64,000 nucleotides of DNA from Cavia porcellus (taxonomy: Eukaryota > Chordata > Mammalia > Rodentia > Caviidae): the NCBI RefSeq assembly GCF_034190915.1, contig NW_026947485.1, positions 32,935,519 through 32,999,518 on the forward strand, in the 5' to 3' direction. The notes beneath the pieces were generated by a model that had not been told where the DNA came from, did not search any database, and worked only from the letters and a program-made list of their open reading frames with translations. A program made the position numbers and the translations under genes. Shown here one piece after another: positions 11,520-24,676 of this stretch. The first letter of the stretch is position 1, and the number at the start of each line of letters is the position of its first letter.

Positions 11520-11760
11520 TAGTGATGGACATTGTACTCCACTTTCATTTCATCATACACAGTGCTACAAGGAATGCATTTGTGCCTAGCTTGAGCATGT
11601 TTGAACATGTTTTTAGAATGAATCTCCAGAAGGGGTATTTCTTGGGAAAAGCATATGTGCATTTGACATATTGTGATTAGCAAATTGCCCTCTCTGGCAA
11701 AGTGCAAGAGTGTTCATTTCCAGTATTTCCAATGACTCCTTTGATGTTTAATGTTTTCAA
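11520..11760 (-). mobile_element. Probable L1 3'-end fragment, antisense
   Basis: The series 'cattgtactccactttcatt', 'gaatgcatttgtgcc', 'agaatgaatctccagaag', 'attgccctctctggcaaag' resembles the complement of an old L1M 3' UTR. No coding potential is supported. The subfamily cannot be told by eye. Confidence 0.4.
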
Positions 11761-13292
11761 TTATCAAAGTGTTGGCAGCCATATAGGAGATGATGAAAGC
11801 TTATTGTTTTAAGATGTTTTCATGGATACTAGTACATTACTTTTTTGCATTTGTAGGATTAAAACTTTGTGGCCATTCTCCATTTATTCCTTATGCGCTG
11901 CTAAATTCTGTGTTAATATTTAGTTTAAAGCTTTTGCATTGCTGCTCATAATCTCTGTGGTCTTATGATCTGAGTGAGTGTGTGTATTTTCTGTCTTTGT
12001 CTGGCTTTTGGAGCAAGATTTGGTTAACCTCATTGGCAATCTGAGCAAGCTCCCTTTTATTTGCTTTGAATCAATTAAGTAACATATAAATTACATTTTC
12101 CTTAGCTGTCCATGAAGTGATTTAGATCTGATGCTTTTTTTAACTAATTTACACCTTTGCCTACTTTTAAAATTTCTTCTAAGATTATTAATTAGATTTT
12201 CTCTCTCTCCTATAGTTGTTTTTGTTCTTTTTTATTTTATCATTTTGTCTGATACTTTCCCATGTTTTGGAATAATTTGTACGTTTCTTGTCCAGTTTTC
12301 ACCCTTAAATTTGCCTAATTGTATTTTCTTCTTTCTGATTGACAAGAACGTGGAGTTAGTAGTATTTGCTGTGCTAATTCCAGGCTCTGATTAGACACCA
12401 GGCGTGTAGCAGAACACAAGATGGACAGCCTGAAGAGTATGCTTTATCATTCTAACTGAGCTGGAAAAACAAACACAATAAAAACAAAAATCATTTGTTT
12501 TATCCATCAAATCTCCTATTTTTAAAATTTCTCTTAAGACTTTTTGCCCTACATTGATTCTCTTCTTGTATAGATTGAATCTGTGGTGCTCTAACTTTTG
12601 ATTTGAATGCCGAATGATTTTTTAGCAAGTATTATTTTTAATGTGCTGGTTTTAGGATCCCCGTTATTTTTCTCCAAGGACTACTTTGGTGAATTCCAAA
12701 GACATCCCTGAGCGGCCCTCTGATTGTGCTTGTTTCTATTTATTTGCTTCCCTTCCTCCTCCTTTTTCCCTTTGTTTAGGAAGCCTTTGTCGCTGATCTT
12801 TATCTAAAGGCAAATGGTGCTCTGGCTGTTCCCAGGCCATCCTGTAATTAGCATTGCTGTGGTGTCTACAGCCACTGCTCGTATCCCATGACTCTGAACT
12901 TGGAATTTGTCCAGAGAAGAGCTGTCACCTCTGCAGTCGCCTCTTCTGTGTTTCCACTTGTAGTTTTTCCATCACCTTGATCCTAGTTTCCCTTTCTCTT
13001 CTAGAAGTTGTTCATTTTCATGCGTCATGCGTGATATGCTTTCCTGTTTCCCAGCACTTGCAGGGAATTTCGTTTTTTGATCCCTTTCTTTCCTTTCAGC
13101 AATACTGTGGGAGGCTGGAGAGATGCCCTAGAATTAGTTTGTCTGCTGCCATTTTGAACCGGAAATCTAGATGTGATTTTGACTATGTAGCTCTAAGAAC
13201 GTTCTGCTGGCAGAGTAATAGCCAGTATAAAAGCAGAGGTGTGCCAAATCGTTGCCCTTGGTTAATTTTTCTGCTTTTTCTTTGCTCCTCAG

Positions 13293-13384
13293 GTTAACTT
13301 CGTGCTTTTCATTGGCATCATTGTTATCCTCGTGCAGAAACTGCAGTCTCCAGACATGGGAGGCAATGAGTCTAGCATCTACTT
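13293..13384 (+). CDS. ADCYAP1R1: ADCYAP1R1 exon: TM5 and start of ICL3
   Basis: This 92 nt exon (phase 0 to 2) encodes [18 protein letters not shown] then [12 protein letters not shown] plus TT, two bases of the next codon. Joining to the TM6 exon completes Leu (TT|A); joining to the hop cassette gives Phe (TT|C). The donor is CTT|GTAAGT. Confidence 0.96.
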
Positions 13385-16300
13385 GTAAGTACCATCATAT
13401 GGATGCCACAGCCATTTCTGAAAGCTACTTGAGCCTGCGCTTGGGTCACCAGCAAGAGAGGCTTGGGCTTTGCTGACAGGGTGTCCTAGCATGGCCATTT
13501 GCAAGAGTCCTTCCTGATTAAAGTGTCTTTAAAAGATAGACAGAAATAGCTTGAAATGTAGCTGCCTCTAGGGTTCAGCTATTTAGGAGCGCCTAAGCTG
13601 CATGTTGTTACACAGAAGGGGAAAGAGACTGATTTGGCCTAAATGACATCATATTGGGAAATACCATATTGCCTAGGGTCATTAGGGTCTCAGTTGTCCA
13701 GAGTTTGGTTTTCCGTTGGAGATTCTACTTCTGTAGGAAGCTTGTTCGCATCACTTTGTAAGCTCACACTCCAGGCCAACATGGAAAAGTTGCTTAGTAT
13801 TCGCTGGTGACATAGGAAGACATTTTTTTCTCCACTGAGTATTAAAAGAGGGATTCTTTCTGTTCTCTACCATTCCTCAGGACAGCTTTACCTCTGCATC
13901 TATCTGATTCTACATCTTCAACAACCTCTTTCCTTGACAGAGAAGCATCTTCTTTGTTTGTGATTATTGGGTTCAAGGGCAACGTCTTACAGCGGAGTGC
14001 AAGGTTTTCTCTACTTTCATGGCCATTTGGTTTCAGAGAAATCTTTTGCAGTCCTGACTCTAAGAGCTTAATCCAGCTGGCTCTCTTCCAATCCTCTCCT
14101 TGTCTTGTCTTGCACCGTCTAAAATCACATAGAGCATCTCCTACCTCACCCTGCAGGCCTTGTGAATGGGAGCTTAACCAGCTGGAGCATGGGGCTTGAG
14201 GATGTTTCTGATGCTGAAGAGAAAGCCTAGTGGCCCCCTGTGGTTGGCTAGTGGTGCACAGCAAGAGCCATAAGCACAGCTTCCTGGAGTCTTCCAGAAG
14301 ACAGCAAGTTAGAAGGAGCTGTGCTTGGCCATATTGGTGCTTGGTCATGTCTTTATCAAAGGCTCCAGTCTGAAGCTCACAACCTTGATGGATGGCTTCC
14401 CAGGGAACAAGTGGGATAGTTGGGAGACACCAGCACAGAGCTCCCTGAGTACTTTAACTATTCTCCTAGAGAGGGAGATGAGGATACTGTTCAGATACTG
14501 TGTCCAGAGCACTCCTGAAGCTTCTTAGGGGCTTCCCTAAGGAGGCGGAGCTTGCTCTTCCTCTGTCTGTGTAACCTAGTTATCTCCCCTTTTCCCTGAG
14601 GTAAATTAACCAGGAGCCTGGGTGTTAACTGTGTTTTTACTGGCTCTGTAATGATCACATTACATAGGAAGACTTTTTTTTTTTCCAAACCACTTGTGGT
14701 CTTTTTCCACGTTTTTTGTAAGCTTTTATCAACTCTTGTGTGTAATAGGAAATGGTCTGATGCAAGTTATCAGCCCTCTACCACTGCTTAAATTGTCCTA
14801 GAGTATCCTTTCTGCCTTCATCTCCGGGAGTCACGGAATAGGGTCCTACCGTTGCCCTCATCTCCTTTCCCAGTGCTGGAAACTATAATCTTGCATCTGG
14901 TCTCAGTTTCTCTTGCTTGATTTCAGATTGTTCTTGTGCTGAGAGCAACTGTGTATCTGGAGCTAACGAGCAGCAGATTCAGCCATGATCTCACTTGAGC
15001 TCTAGCAGTCTCCACCTCCTTTGTTTCCTGACAGGACCCATTTCTTCTTCTGAGATTCTGGAGGCCTCTTCTTTTGGAGGAATCTTCTGAGCTTTCCTTT
15101 CTTCTGCCTGTGCATAGACACACACAGAGGCTCACATTCAGCCTCAGCCTAATTAGGGACACCTTGCTGAGCCCTGATCACATTTGGCCAGCTCACACAT
15201 CCTGCCCTAGGCAGCAAAATCTTCCTAGGGTCTGGTGGAGAAGAGTGGGGTCTGGTTTCGGGCTGACTATACGTTAGGAACCCTGTCTTCCTAAAGCATC
15301 AGTGAGAACCACTTATAATCATAGGGGGTTTATACATTTAAGTGTTAATCTAAGACATTTAAGGAAATAAGTAATTTGTGTGCTTCAGTGAAGTAAAAAC
15401 ATCTCCAGGATTTGCGCAATCTCTGTAATCCTTGTTTTAGAGGAAAAAAAAATATTAAAAAGACTTTCTCTAAAACCCAACTAGCTTTAAGCCCAAAGGT
15501 TTAAAAGGTTAAAAACTCAGGTGAATGCAGTCTGAGAGGCAGGTGGGAGGGCCGGGCTGGACAAAGGATAGGCTTGATCCTGGCTGAACTGAGCCACTAG
15601 TTTGAGTTTTCCAGGGTCAAGGAGATGCTGTGAGTGAGTATAGTGGTAATCCCAGCGACAGCGTTGCTGAGAGATGCAGAGCACTTTAAACACTTGCAAC
15701 TTGGTCTGTGCACAGTTAATATTCACAAATCCCCAGTGCATGTGACAGGCTAGGTACGGGGTTGTTATGCAGAATATTGCTACAGCCCAGGGAACTAGCT
15801 GCCAGTGACATGCCATGCATTTGGTGGGAGGGACCCAGTGAAGCCACTGCTGTAGCACAACTGGGCCGAACTCAAGGCTGGCTACACAACATTGCTGTCA
15901 AATCTATAAAGTAAGGCTTCCTGGAAGAAGAGGCCCCTGATGGGCTCAGTGCTGTGTAAAAATGTCCCCAAGCTGCAGGGCTTAAAAGAGATGCTGGCTC
16001 TGAAGGGGAGGTTTCTGCGTGGGGAGGAGGGAAGAACTTGGCGGGAAGGTGGAGGAGGCAGGGCTTGGGGGAAAGGGAGGGTGCAGGGCTGTACCCAGAT
16101 CCCCTGGGACTCCAGTTTTATATTTTGGGCTGTAAAGCACCGTCAGTTCTGCCCACAACAGCTCTCTGGTTTTTTCCTCTATTTCCAGAACAAATTTAAA
16201 CCCAGGAGTCCCCAAGAAAGCCCGAGAGGACCCCCTGCCTGTGCCCTCAGACCAGCATTCACTCTCTTTCCTGTAGGTTGGTTCCAGCTGCTCAGATGAT

Positions 16301-16974
16301 AAGGGTTTGTCCTCCAAGGACCAACATGGTATTCCCTACCCATCCTTGGAAGGAATCGGGGTGTGAGGCCTTACAGGGGGCAGTGGTCCTGAGCTACCTC
16401 TGCTTCACCCTGGTGCTTCTGGTAGAATGAATGACTAGGCTTAGGGCTTGGGCACTGGCCAGAAATGGAGCCAGGGCAAGAGGGCTAAATGTTCAGCTGG
16501 GGTAGGGCAGGGTCAGCATGCTTTTCACGTGGGTCCGCATGCTTTTCACGTGGGTCCAAGTTTATCACTCTGTGTGGCTCACTGTCACCAGAAGGGGAAG
16601 GCTGAGGTTTCTGGCACAGACACTCATTGTATAGGGAGAGTCTCCACTCTCTTGTAATGAAGTGACCTGGCTTCATTTGCAGTGGGTCTCTCTTGCAGAA
16701 TATGAGCATGGAAAGCTACCTCTTGGACCTGGAGTGGGGACCTCCAGTTGCATCTTGTGTCTAGGTTTCATCAGCCCCCAAAGAGAGGAGGGCTCTAGTC
16801 TCCCAAGACCCACACTACTACGTTAGGCATCAGTGTAACCAGGAAGTTCAGGCTGTAGGACTTCACCCACAGCCAGCAGTTTCCAGTTTACAGGGTTGAA
16901 TGCTCCATTTTCCACTTCCAAAGCATCCCCTACATGCACACATACTTGGGATCATCCCATCCTTGCAGTTGCTG

Positions 16975-17095
16975 TCAGGGGTTGGCAGCAGGGAATTGTT
17001 TATTTTGGAGATGGAGAAACTGAGGCTCAGAGAAAGACATCTAAGCTCACCCAGCAAGTCAGTGGCCAAATGAAGCTTTGAGTTTGGGACTGATC
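16975..17095. repeat. MIR SINE relic
   Basis: 'agatggagaaactgaggctc', 'agagaaagacatctaagctc' and 'acccagcaagtcagtgg' are the typical conserved core of MIR elements. Confidence 0.65.
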
Positions 17096-18589
17096 CAGGC
17101 TGGCAGAGGGCATAGAGAGCTGGCTCATCCTGTCCACATGGCGGAAGAGAGGTGGTAACACCAAGGAAACTCCCAAGATCTGTCTAGCCATGCATCTTCT
17201 GGGCTGGCAGTATTTAAGGGGTGCTTCTTTAGGACTAGGTAGGGTTCTGGGGTGCACAGAATCTCCTCATAGGGAAGGACTCAGTGGCATATATTCAGCC
17301 CAGATCCCTAGGTCTTGTGGGCCAGCAAGGGCCTAACATTATAATGATCCCAGGAGTCACAGAAGTGAAGGAGATGGGGTGCTACCTGCCAAAGGCTCCC
17401 CATAGGTGTCTCAGTCTAACATCATTCTGGGTGCATCCTAGGGCCACAATCCAGCCAGCCTGCACACAGATGTGAGGCCATGGTGTGTGCTGTATTTCTG
17501 GCTGGTACAGGTAAATGTGTGTCAAGTTCTAGGAATGGCTTTGAGCTTCCTGCAAACTCATAACAAAGCCAGCCTTGGAAAGCAAAGCCCCCTGGGTGAG
17601 TTTATCTGCAGGGTGGGCACTTTACCTGCCACAGGGGTCTCCTGACTTCTATTTTGGTGGCAGCCACCCTCCAGCGGTCCCATCCAACACCCTTGACTGG
17701 GTTTCTTATTCTCCCTTGGTACCAACTCTAAACCATCTCAGCAGTCTGCGGAGGCTCATCTCTCTCTCTTGATAAAGTTCCTATTCCCTTTTCACTAATT
17801 ATCCTGAGATCCCCCTGCCTCTCTCTTTCTCACGCTCCTAGCTCTGGCTGTGTTGCCACAGTCTTGTTCTATTTCTTTTCCGTGCATCCTTTTGCACAGA
17901 CATTGAAGGCTTGCGGAAGGGCAGTGTTTGGGGAATAGGGCCTCGTCCCATGAGGGTCCCTTTGAATGTTATCCTCCCCTTTCCTCTCTGATCTGCTTTC
18001 TTTTCCCCATCAAAGCCAACATCCAGTTATTTTATCACTGAATGATCTGTAGAAAATTTTCCAAATATCTTTCAAGATACCAGAGAAGCCTGTGTTTCCT
18101 GTAGAATTATCTTGGGTCCTGCAAGGGAGGGTACAATTTCGGAGCTGAAGATATAGGGCTATCAGGGAATAGCTAGAGCTTGGACTTCAGGGTGAAGGCT
18201 TCACTATACCATGTAGGTGGCCTCTTGGCATCCTGGACTTCATTTTTGTGGTCCGCTCCAGGTGAAGCTGAAGGGTCATTGGCCACACATGAAAAAAAAC
18301 CCACCTTTCATTCTGCTCAGGGGAAATAATAAATGTGAAGTATAGAGTAGCTATCATCTCTATATACCTTATTATGCTCTTTTAATTAACTAAAGAAACA
18401 TTCTTATTTGCATCTGTCTGTCTCTTTTTACCTATGAAAAAGACCTCTGACATTCATTGAAGGCACATGAAAAATTCTGTGACACAGGCGTGTCTTCAGT
18501 GACTCTCAAGCATGACCAACATGTGCATTCACTCAAGGCTCTTGTTAAACTTCAGATTCTGAGCTGGTGGCAGCTGAGATTATTGACTG

Positions 18590-18590
<1 letters not shown>

Positions 18591-18637
<47 letters not shown>

Positions 18638-18640
18638 TCC
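18591..18640. repeat. (CTTT)n microsatellite
   Basis: About twelve uninterrupted CTTT units. It abuts the antisense SINE at 18641 and is probably derived from that element's A-rich tail. Confidence 0.95.
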
Positions 18641-18838
18641 TTTTGCAGTTTCGGGGATGGAACCCAGGATTCTTACACTGAGTAACATCCCCAGCCCTTT
18701 AAAATCTTTTTAATGTTTATTTTGGGAGAGAGTCTTGCCATATAAGTTGCTAAGATGCCCAGGCAGGGCTCAAATTTGTGATCCTTCTGCTTGAGCCTTC
18801 CGGAAGTGCTGGGGTTACAGGTGTGAGCACCATGCCCA
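18641..18838 (-). mobile_element. ID/B1 composite SINE, antisense
   Basis: An ID-like part ('ggggatggaacccaggatt' to 'aacatccccagccc') is followed by a B1/7SL-like part ('agtcttgccatataagttgc', 'agtgctggggttacaggtgt'). Such a dimer is a lineage marker for non-muroid rodents (MEN or B1-dID type). Confidence 0.8.
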
Positions 18839-20164
18839 ATTCAGAGTCTGTATTCCTAAGAAGTACTCAGGCAGTCCTGCAGCTGCTGCTCTGGAGTTGT
18901 TCTGAGCAGACTCATGTTTCTCTTCTGCAAAGTAGGCCCATCATGCTTGCCTCATGGGTGATGTGAATAGGAAGAAACGTTCAAGTAAGTGAGAACCACA
19001 GGCCAGAGGCATGCAGATGCTGGCCAGGATGTTGAGGGTCTAGAGTCTCCTGCATATCTGCCTTCACTCACATCTGATTCACTCTGGATGTATCAATCTC
19101 CTAGCCAGTTACTGGGAGCGCCAGTGTTAAGTGATCCTGAGGAGGGTTGGTGCAGGAGTAGCTACTGCAGGCACAGCAGTTCTTATCTACCTCTGAAAGA
19201 TGTGAAGCAGGAGCAGGACCACTAAGGTCCTGTAGAGGAGGGAGTCAGCCTGAGGTTTCTGTGAGATAAGAGGTCTCTTCTCTATGTCTATCAGAATGTG
19301 GAGCTAGACTAGTTTCCAGGTTCTTCTCCTTAATGTGATTAGTTTCTGCAGGGCAGGTCAGTGCCCAAATGGTGTTCTCTTGGTCCTCAGCTCCTGCCCT
19401 TGAGCTTTGATCCAGGCAAGCCCAGCCTTGTGCAGTAGACCTTTCCACAGGAATGCACATGTCTGTGTCCCTGTGTCCAGTATGGTCACTACCAGCTATA
19501 TATAGCCAATAACCCTTAGGATATGGTAGAACAGCTGAAGAAGCAGGATTTAATTTGATTTAATTTGAATTCAAATAGCTGCATTTGGGTGTTGGCTATC
19601 ACAGGGCATACTGCAAGTCTATGCCACCTAATAATACAGTTAGTCCAGGCTTACCTCTGCCCATCCTGTGTGCACTGACACACTGAGAGGGAGGCCTCGG
19701 AGGGAGGGGAGAAGAGGAGAGGGAACAGCCAGGGGACTCTGACAACCAAGTCCAGAATTCTGATATACCAGGCAGCATGTGAGGTTGGTAGAGAGAGTTT
19801 CCAGCTGTCTGTCTCAGTGAGTCCACGTCCTGAGCTGGGGGCTGACCCTGGAGATGGCCTTATTTTCCTTGCGTGGGCTCCCACTAGGCTCACCCTCCAA
19901 ACACACATTTCACTCCAAGCTTACTCACCTACCAATGATCCCAGTGAAAGTGCTTTCATGTGAGTGTGCAACTAGGCACACACTTGTGCACGTCTAAGTG
20001 TGATTTCTTTGTCCAGATCTGACCATGTCTTAGCCCTCAGCTTCCTCCTCCTCCACATGATTACCATGGCCCTGCCTCCCCGTTCCCTGCTCCTCCATCC
20101 ACTCTCAGTTTCTTCCTTGCCCAAGGCCCCCAGCTGACAGAAGTGCTAATCTTGTCACACCCAG

Positions 20165-20248
20165 CAGCTGCGTGCAGAAATGCTACTGCAAGCCACAGCG
20201 GGCTCAGCAGCACTCTTGCAAGATGTCAGAACTGTCCACCATTACTCT
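20165..20248 (+). CDS. ADCYAP1R1: ADCYAP1R1 alternative exon: hop cassette (hop1/hop2)
   Basis: This 84 nt cassette (28 codons) inserts into intracellular loop 3 between the TM5 and TM6 exons. It encodes [14 protein letters not shown], then [13 protein letters not shown], the known hop insert, which in PAC1 alters coupling to phospholipase C. The acceptor is a tandem CAGCAG. Splicing at 20164 gives the 28-residue hop1 form; splicing at 20167 drops one Ser to give 27-residue hop2. The donor is CT|GTAAGT. Both forms keep the frame with the flanking phase-2 exons. Confidence 0.95.
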
Positions 20249-23165
20249 GTAAGTGTGCGTGGCCGTGGCTGTGGCCGGGTGTCCTGGAGGGGAGGGGAAC
20301 GCATGCTGTCGCCACTGCCGCCACTGGCTTAAGCTTGTGTCCTGCCAGGCTGGAGCACATGGAGCGCCAACCTGTGCCTCCCGGCCCAACCCCACCCCGC
20401 AGCTATTGCATGCTGAGGTCCCAGTGTCTTGTGAGTTCTTTGCAGTCCTTTGGTTCTGGAGTGGGAGGGTAGAGTGTGAAGGCGAAGCTGTAGTCATTGC
20501 AAGGGCATCATGGGGCTGACCCTCTGCTGAGGATGCCACTGTGCAGTCTCTGTCAGTGCCACCTTGTGTGTGGCCCTCTCCAAATTCCTGACTTCTCTGA
20601 GCTTTGATCTCTGCAACTGCAAAATTATTTCTAAAAGTGTAGCCCTTGGGTTCATAGAGACTGTCCCCTGCACAGGGCAAGTGACTTCAGTCTGTGTGCA
20701 GAGCACTGTTATGTGTGAGCTGGCAGTCACAGTGACCCTGTGAGCTGGGTCTTTATATTGCTTCCATTTTACAGATGGGAAAACTGAAGCACTGAGAGGC
20801 AAAGGGACTCCCTCCAGGCTACATAATTGGCAGGAAACAGATTTGAACCCAGAGTCCTTAGCATCATATCCCAAGTCATATTTGACCAGAATTCCAGCCT
20901 CCATATTGAGTGGCAGACTGCCTTCCTGGCAGCCCACTGGGCATCTGTGACCATTGGAAGCTCTTCTTGGCATTTCAGGACTCTTGTACCCTGGGGTGGG
21001 GCTTTAGAGGAGGAGGGTGGAGGCCTTTGCCTGGTGTCACTGTCTCTCTAGGCTAATCAGATCTTGGAGTGAGATTCACATCATACATTCCCATGCCAAG
21101 AAGTGCATAGCTCAAACTGCACAATTTCCAAACCTGGGGCTCTGAAGACCTCCTTATCTGTCCCTTACTCTATTAGCCAAAGAGCACCCGTGGTGCCTGA
21201 GTCTCTGCCTGAAGTCCCTGACCATGGCAGGATTGCCGCAGGGCTGCAGAGAGGGGAGGCACCCCAGGACTAGTCCATAGGATGTGCTCAGTGCAGCTGC
21301 CATATCATCCTGAGGCTAGAAGGGTCCCAAGCCTATGCCTGAAAGATTACTGTTTCTTATACACTGAACCTGACCTGTCCAGCACCATTGTGGAAACTGG
21401 AAAGGTTTGACACCTTGGTTTCCAGGACCCTTTTTGGACTTCAATGACAAATATCCAGAGATAGTCCATTTGTGGGAGGGCAAGGCAAGAGGAGGAAGGC
21501 AGGTTCCCCAGACTGTTTCAGGGGAATCCCTCAAGTGTGTGCTAAAATCAGTCCCGAGGCAAGAGTATGGCAGAGCCCTCAGCACGACAAGATGGGTTAC
21601 TGTTGGTCACCTCGCTCTTCTGTGCCATCTACAGATTTTCCCTGCTGCCTTCTGTTGCCAGGCCCTGGCACACAGAGACCAGCAGGACCTGGTGTCCAGG
21701 AGATGTTCTGATGGAAGATTCCAGGCGCTTATTTCCAGTGTCGGCTCTGTGCCCAGATGTGTTGGCTGTGGGACATAACAGAAACAAGGGGCTTTCAGGT
21801 GTTTAGGGGCCATATAGTCAGAAACAGAGCAGAGGAAAGCTGGAAGAATGGCCCACCAGCCTCAGAGGAGGGGCTTGCTCAGCTCCGCTTGGCCCTGCTC
21901 TGGTCCAGAGACCCCAGGGCCTGCCCAAGGTGCTGCCTGTGAGCAGTGAGAGGGAGGAAACAGGTGGGCACCCCACATGCCAGGCTCACTCCTTTCTGGG
22001 CTGAGCGTCCTCCTGCTGAAATCTCTCCAGGCTCCGCTTTCTCCCTCTGCACCTTTTTCTTTCCTCCTCACTCCTGCTTTATCCTCTATTATAGATGCTA
22101 AGATGTCAAGGCCTCACACAGAGTCTGTGGATTTGGCTTTTCTTGAAGTCTGGAGCCCTCACATTCTGTAGAATGTTATCTCCCAGAAAGGCCCTGTTCA
22201 GGGAGAGGGAGGCACACCCATTGTGATGGCCTCAAATCCAACAGCCACCTGAAACCCCCTGTCCACTTCAGCAGAGTCACCTTTGCCAGGAGAAAGTGGA
22301 ATCGATGCTTTGAAAGAGCTGGGCTGGACACTGCAAACTGGGGTCGGACTCTAGGGAAGGTCCCTGGGAAGCCACTGTGCTGGGGTGGGCGGAGATGGGG
22401 CCGCATCCTGGGACAGCGCCTCCCACAGAGCAGCAACCAAAAATTCATAGACCCCTGATGCCCTCACCATGGACCTCCATTCCCTGCACCCTTAGAATAG
22501 GACCCATCACTATTGGCCTAGGAGTGTGGGGAGAGCTGGTCACAGGAGGCCTGGTGGGGTTCCCTTCTTGTCCCACCTCAGAGCAAATATCCTTCTTTCC
22601 ATGTGACTTGGTTTCCTGGCTCACAGCTTCCTTACGCCCAGTGGAGCTCTATGCCCAGCATTCGTAGCCTTTCCTAGATCCCTTCCAAGTCTCCTCTGTG
22701 GTCCACATGGTGCTGTTCTTGCCAATCTTCATGCTTCTGGTTGCTCTCCATGGGTATGGGTCCTCAGCTCGACTCACACTCAGAAAACCACTGTCTCTGT
22801 GGCCCCAAGGGGCAGCTCTTGAGTTTCCTTTGGGATTTGAGAAGCTGTGCTTTGCCTCAAACCTCCTGACCCTATTTGGAGTTTTTTCCCTGACTCTATA
22901 TACCCTGAGGGTTTAGCATATCACACAGGAGTCCTTATAAATTGCATGTACATTTTGGGTGACTCTCAGGACACTGAATGGGTGCCCCGCAGATTGAGAG
23001 GGCACCCTAATATTCTCATAGAGTCCTGGAAGCCAGTTGAGGATGCTGAGCAGGTCTGTGGTCAGGGTATTGGGAGAGAGAGGGCTGGGACTTCTTTCTC
23101 TACCTGTGACTCTGCTCTCTAGCCCCTGCTGCCCCTGAGCAGGTGTCTTCCTTTTCTTCCAACAG
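20249..23165 (+). other. ADCYAP1R1: Intron between hop and TM6 exons
   Basis: Besides a MIR relic I see no gene-like feature. The open frames at 21407-21806 and nearby lack protein character. The 3' splice site is TTCCAACAG. Confidence 0.7.
20700..20860. repeat. MIR SINE relic
   Basis: 'ttccattttacagatgggaa', 'aactgaagcactgagagg' and 'cagatttgaacccagagtcc' are diagnostic of the MIR core and 3' region. Confidence 0.8.
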
Positions 23166-23295
23166 ACGGCTGGCCCGGTCCACACTGCTGCTCATTCCAT
23201 TGTTTGGAATCCACTACACGGTGTTTGCCTTTTCCCCAGAGAATGTCAGCAAGAGGGAGAGACTTGTGTTCGAGCTGGGGCTGGGCTCCTTCCAG
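23166..23295 (+). CDS. ADCYAP1R1: ADCYAP1R1 exon: TM6, ECL3 and start of TM7
   Basis: This 130 nt exon (phase 2 to 0) encodes [20 protein letters not shown], then [37 protein letters not shown] is the TM6 signature needed for G-protein activation in class B receptors, and NVS in ECL3 is a sequon. The acceptor is AACAG and the donor CAG|GTAGGC. Confidence 0.97.
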
Positions 23296-24676
23296 GTAGG
23301 CACTGCACATGCAGGGCAGAGCTCCACAGGAGCAGGGCCTGGCCTCTACCTGCTGGTGACGTTGGAACATTTTTAACCGTGGCTCTGGGCCTCAGTGTTT
23401 CTGTCTATGAAATGAGCTCCAAATTAAAAGCATGGTGGGAAAGCCCTGTCTGCCGCTGTGAGGAGACGCAGAAGTGTCTGGCTGTCACTGTCTGGGGATC
23501 CTGAGCCAGGCTCCCTCGGGTGATGTGAGGTGCCTGCTCCCCAGTGGCCTGGGCTTCACAGTGAGATGGCTTTGAGAGCCCTGGGTGTCCACATCTGAAC
23601 TTCAGCCTGCTAGGCCTTCCACCTCCCAGGTTCTGTGTCACCTGAGCTGGGGTCCCTGGCACAGGATCCCAGCATAGGATCCAGCAGAGCTGAATGACAG
23701 GGCAGGTGCATGCTCCAGGGAGCAAGGGATTGACAGGAGAGAGAGGAGTCAGTGGAAAGTGAGCAAGTATAAGCAAGTGAGTGAGTCACAGTGGGGAAGT
23801 GAGCAGATGGAAAGAGCAGTGGAGCCTGAAGGAACCCGGCTTCCTGGGTGTCCTCTCCCAAGGGACCTGGTCTAATTAGCATGTGAACTGATGGTCAGGA
23901 AGTTATTCTGCATCTGACTTGCAGCCCCCCCCCCGCCCCCGCCATTTTAATCCAAGATCTTTTTACCTGGTTCAGGTGCTTAGCCTGGTGAGATTGGGAG
24001 TTTCAGAGCCAGCATTCTGAGCTGAGAATCAGAACTCAGGGCTTTGGTAGAGGTGCTTGCTGGGGTCTCCCAGCCAGCATTCTTCACATACTTGCATAAC
24101 AGATAGTCTCTGCTCAGGCTCTGTGGGGAATGGCTCAGCAGGGTTCAGGAAAATGTGCTTGCTCTGGGGTCTGTGTGTGGCAGCTAAATTCCCACTCTGT
24201 GCCAAGAGCTGACTCTACCCGAATGTACAGGTGTGTGCGGCTGAATGGGGAGATGGTGCTAGCTAAGGAAGATGCAAGTCTGGTCTGTCCTAGAGGCATC
24301 CTGCCCTCAGAACCCTACAGACTAGTCGGAGAGCTAGAGGAGACTCTAGAGCATTCAAAGAAGGCCTCGCATTGAAAATAGAATAGATTTAGCTTTTGGC
24401 AGTGGGAAGAGTTGGCCAAGGTTATTCAAAGCCAGGCTGTATTGGTGGGGACTGGCTTGTTAGCCACCTGGCTTCAAGGGTGTGCTATCTTGATGGAGCA
24501 GAGCAACATGTGTCCCATCGTGCTCCATTTCCCTGGGCAGTGCCCCAGTTCAGGTCACAGTATTTTTGTGTTTCCCGGTGTCATCCCCAACTCCTGCTCT
24601 TCCCTCGCTCGGGCACATAGCACATAGAGAACATCCTTTGCCAGCATGCTCAGGTTTGCCTTTTCTCTCTCCCCAG
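23296..24676 (+). other. ADCYAP1R1: Intron
   Basis: No exon or identifiable repeat beyond a short C-rich run near 23926-23941. Confidence 0.7.

Larger units (their letters stand above)
9720..11520 (-). mobile_element. Old L1 fragments, antisense
   Basis: The + strand carries T-rich stretches that are the familiar complement of L1 ORF2 and its 3' end. Examples are 'tctgtgtagaaattgcattg' with 'tttatagactattttgg' near 10835-10880, and 'attgaattttatcaaatgtt' near 11463. No open frame survives. Two ID SINEs interrupt it, so the L1 sequence is older than those insertions. The exact borders are uncertain. Confidence 0.55.
9640..13292 (+). other. ADCYAP1R1: AT-rich intron between the TM5 exons
   Basis: A 3.65 kb intron, AT-rich compared with neighbouring introns, largely made of antisense L1 and two ID SINEs listed separately. 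From about 11,761 to 13,292 I see no identifiable element beyond AT-rich sequence and a long pyrimidine-rich 3' splice region. Confidence 0.75.
13385..20164 (+). other. ADCYAP1R1: Intron before the hop cassette
   Basis: A 6.8 kb intron holding a MIR relic, a CTTT microsatellite and an ID/B1 SINE, listed separately. PAC1 also has a 'hip' cassette in this part of the gene in some mammals; I could not identify it by eye and make no claim of its presence or absence. Open frames here (for example 13842-14348 on the - strand) have no recognisable domains. Confidence 0.65.

Noticed and set aside
14232..14255. CCACAGGGGGCCACTAG on the - strand as a CTCF site
   Set aside because: The spacing between CCAC and AGGGGGC is one base short of the CTCF core.
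13842..14348. 168-codon frame on the - strand inside an ADCYAP1R1 intron
   Set aside because: No domain, no splice partners and no retroposition hallmarks.
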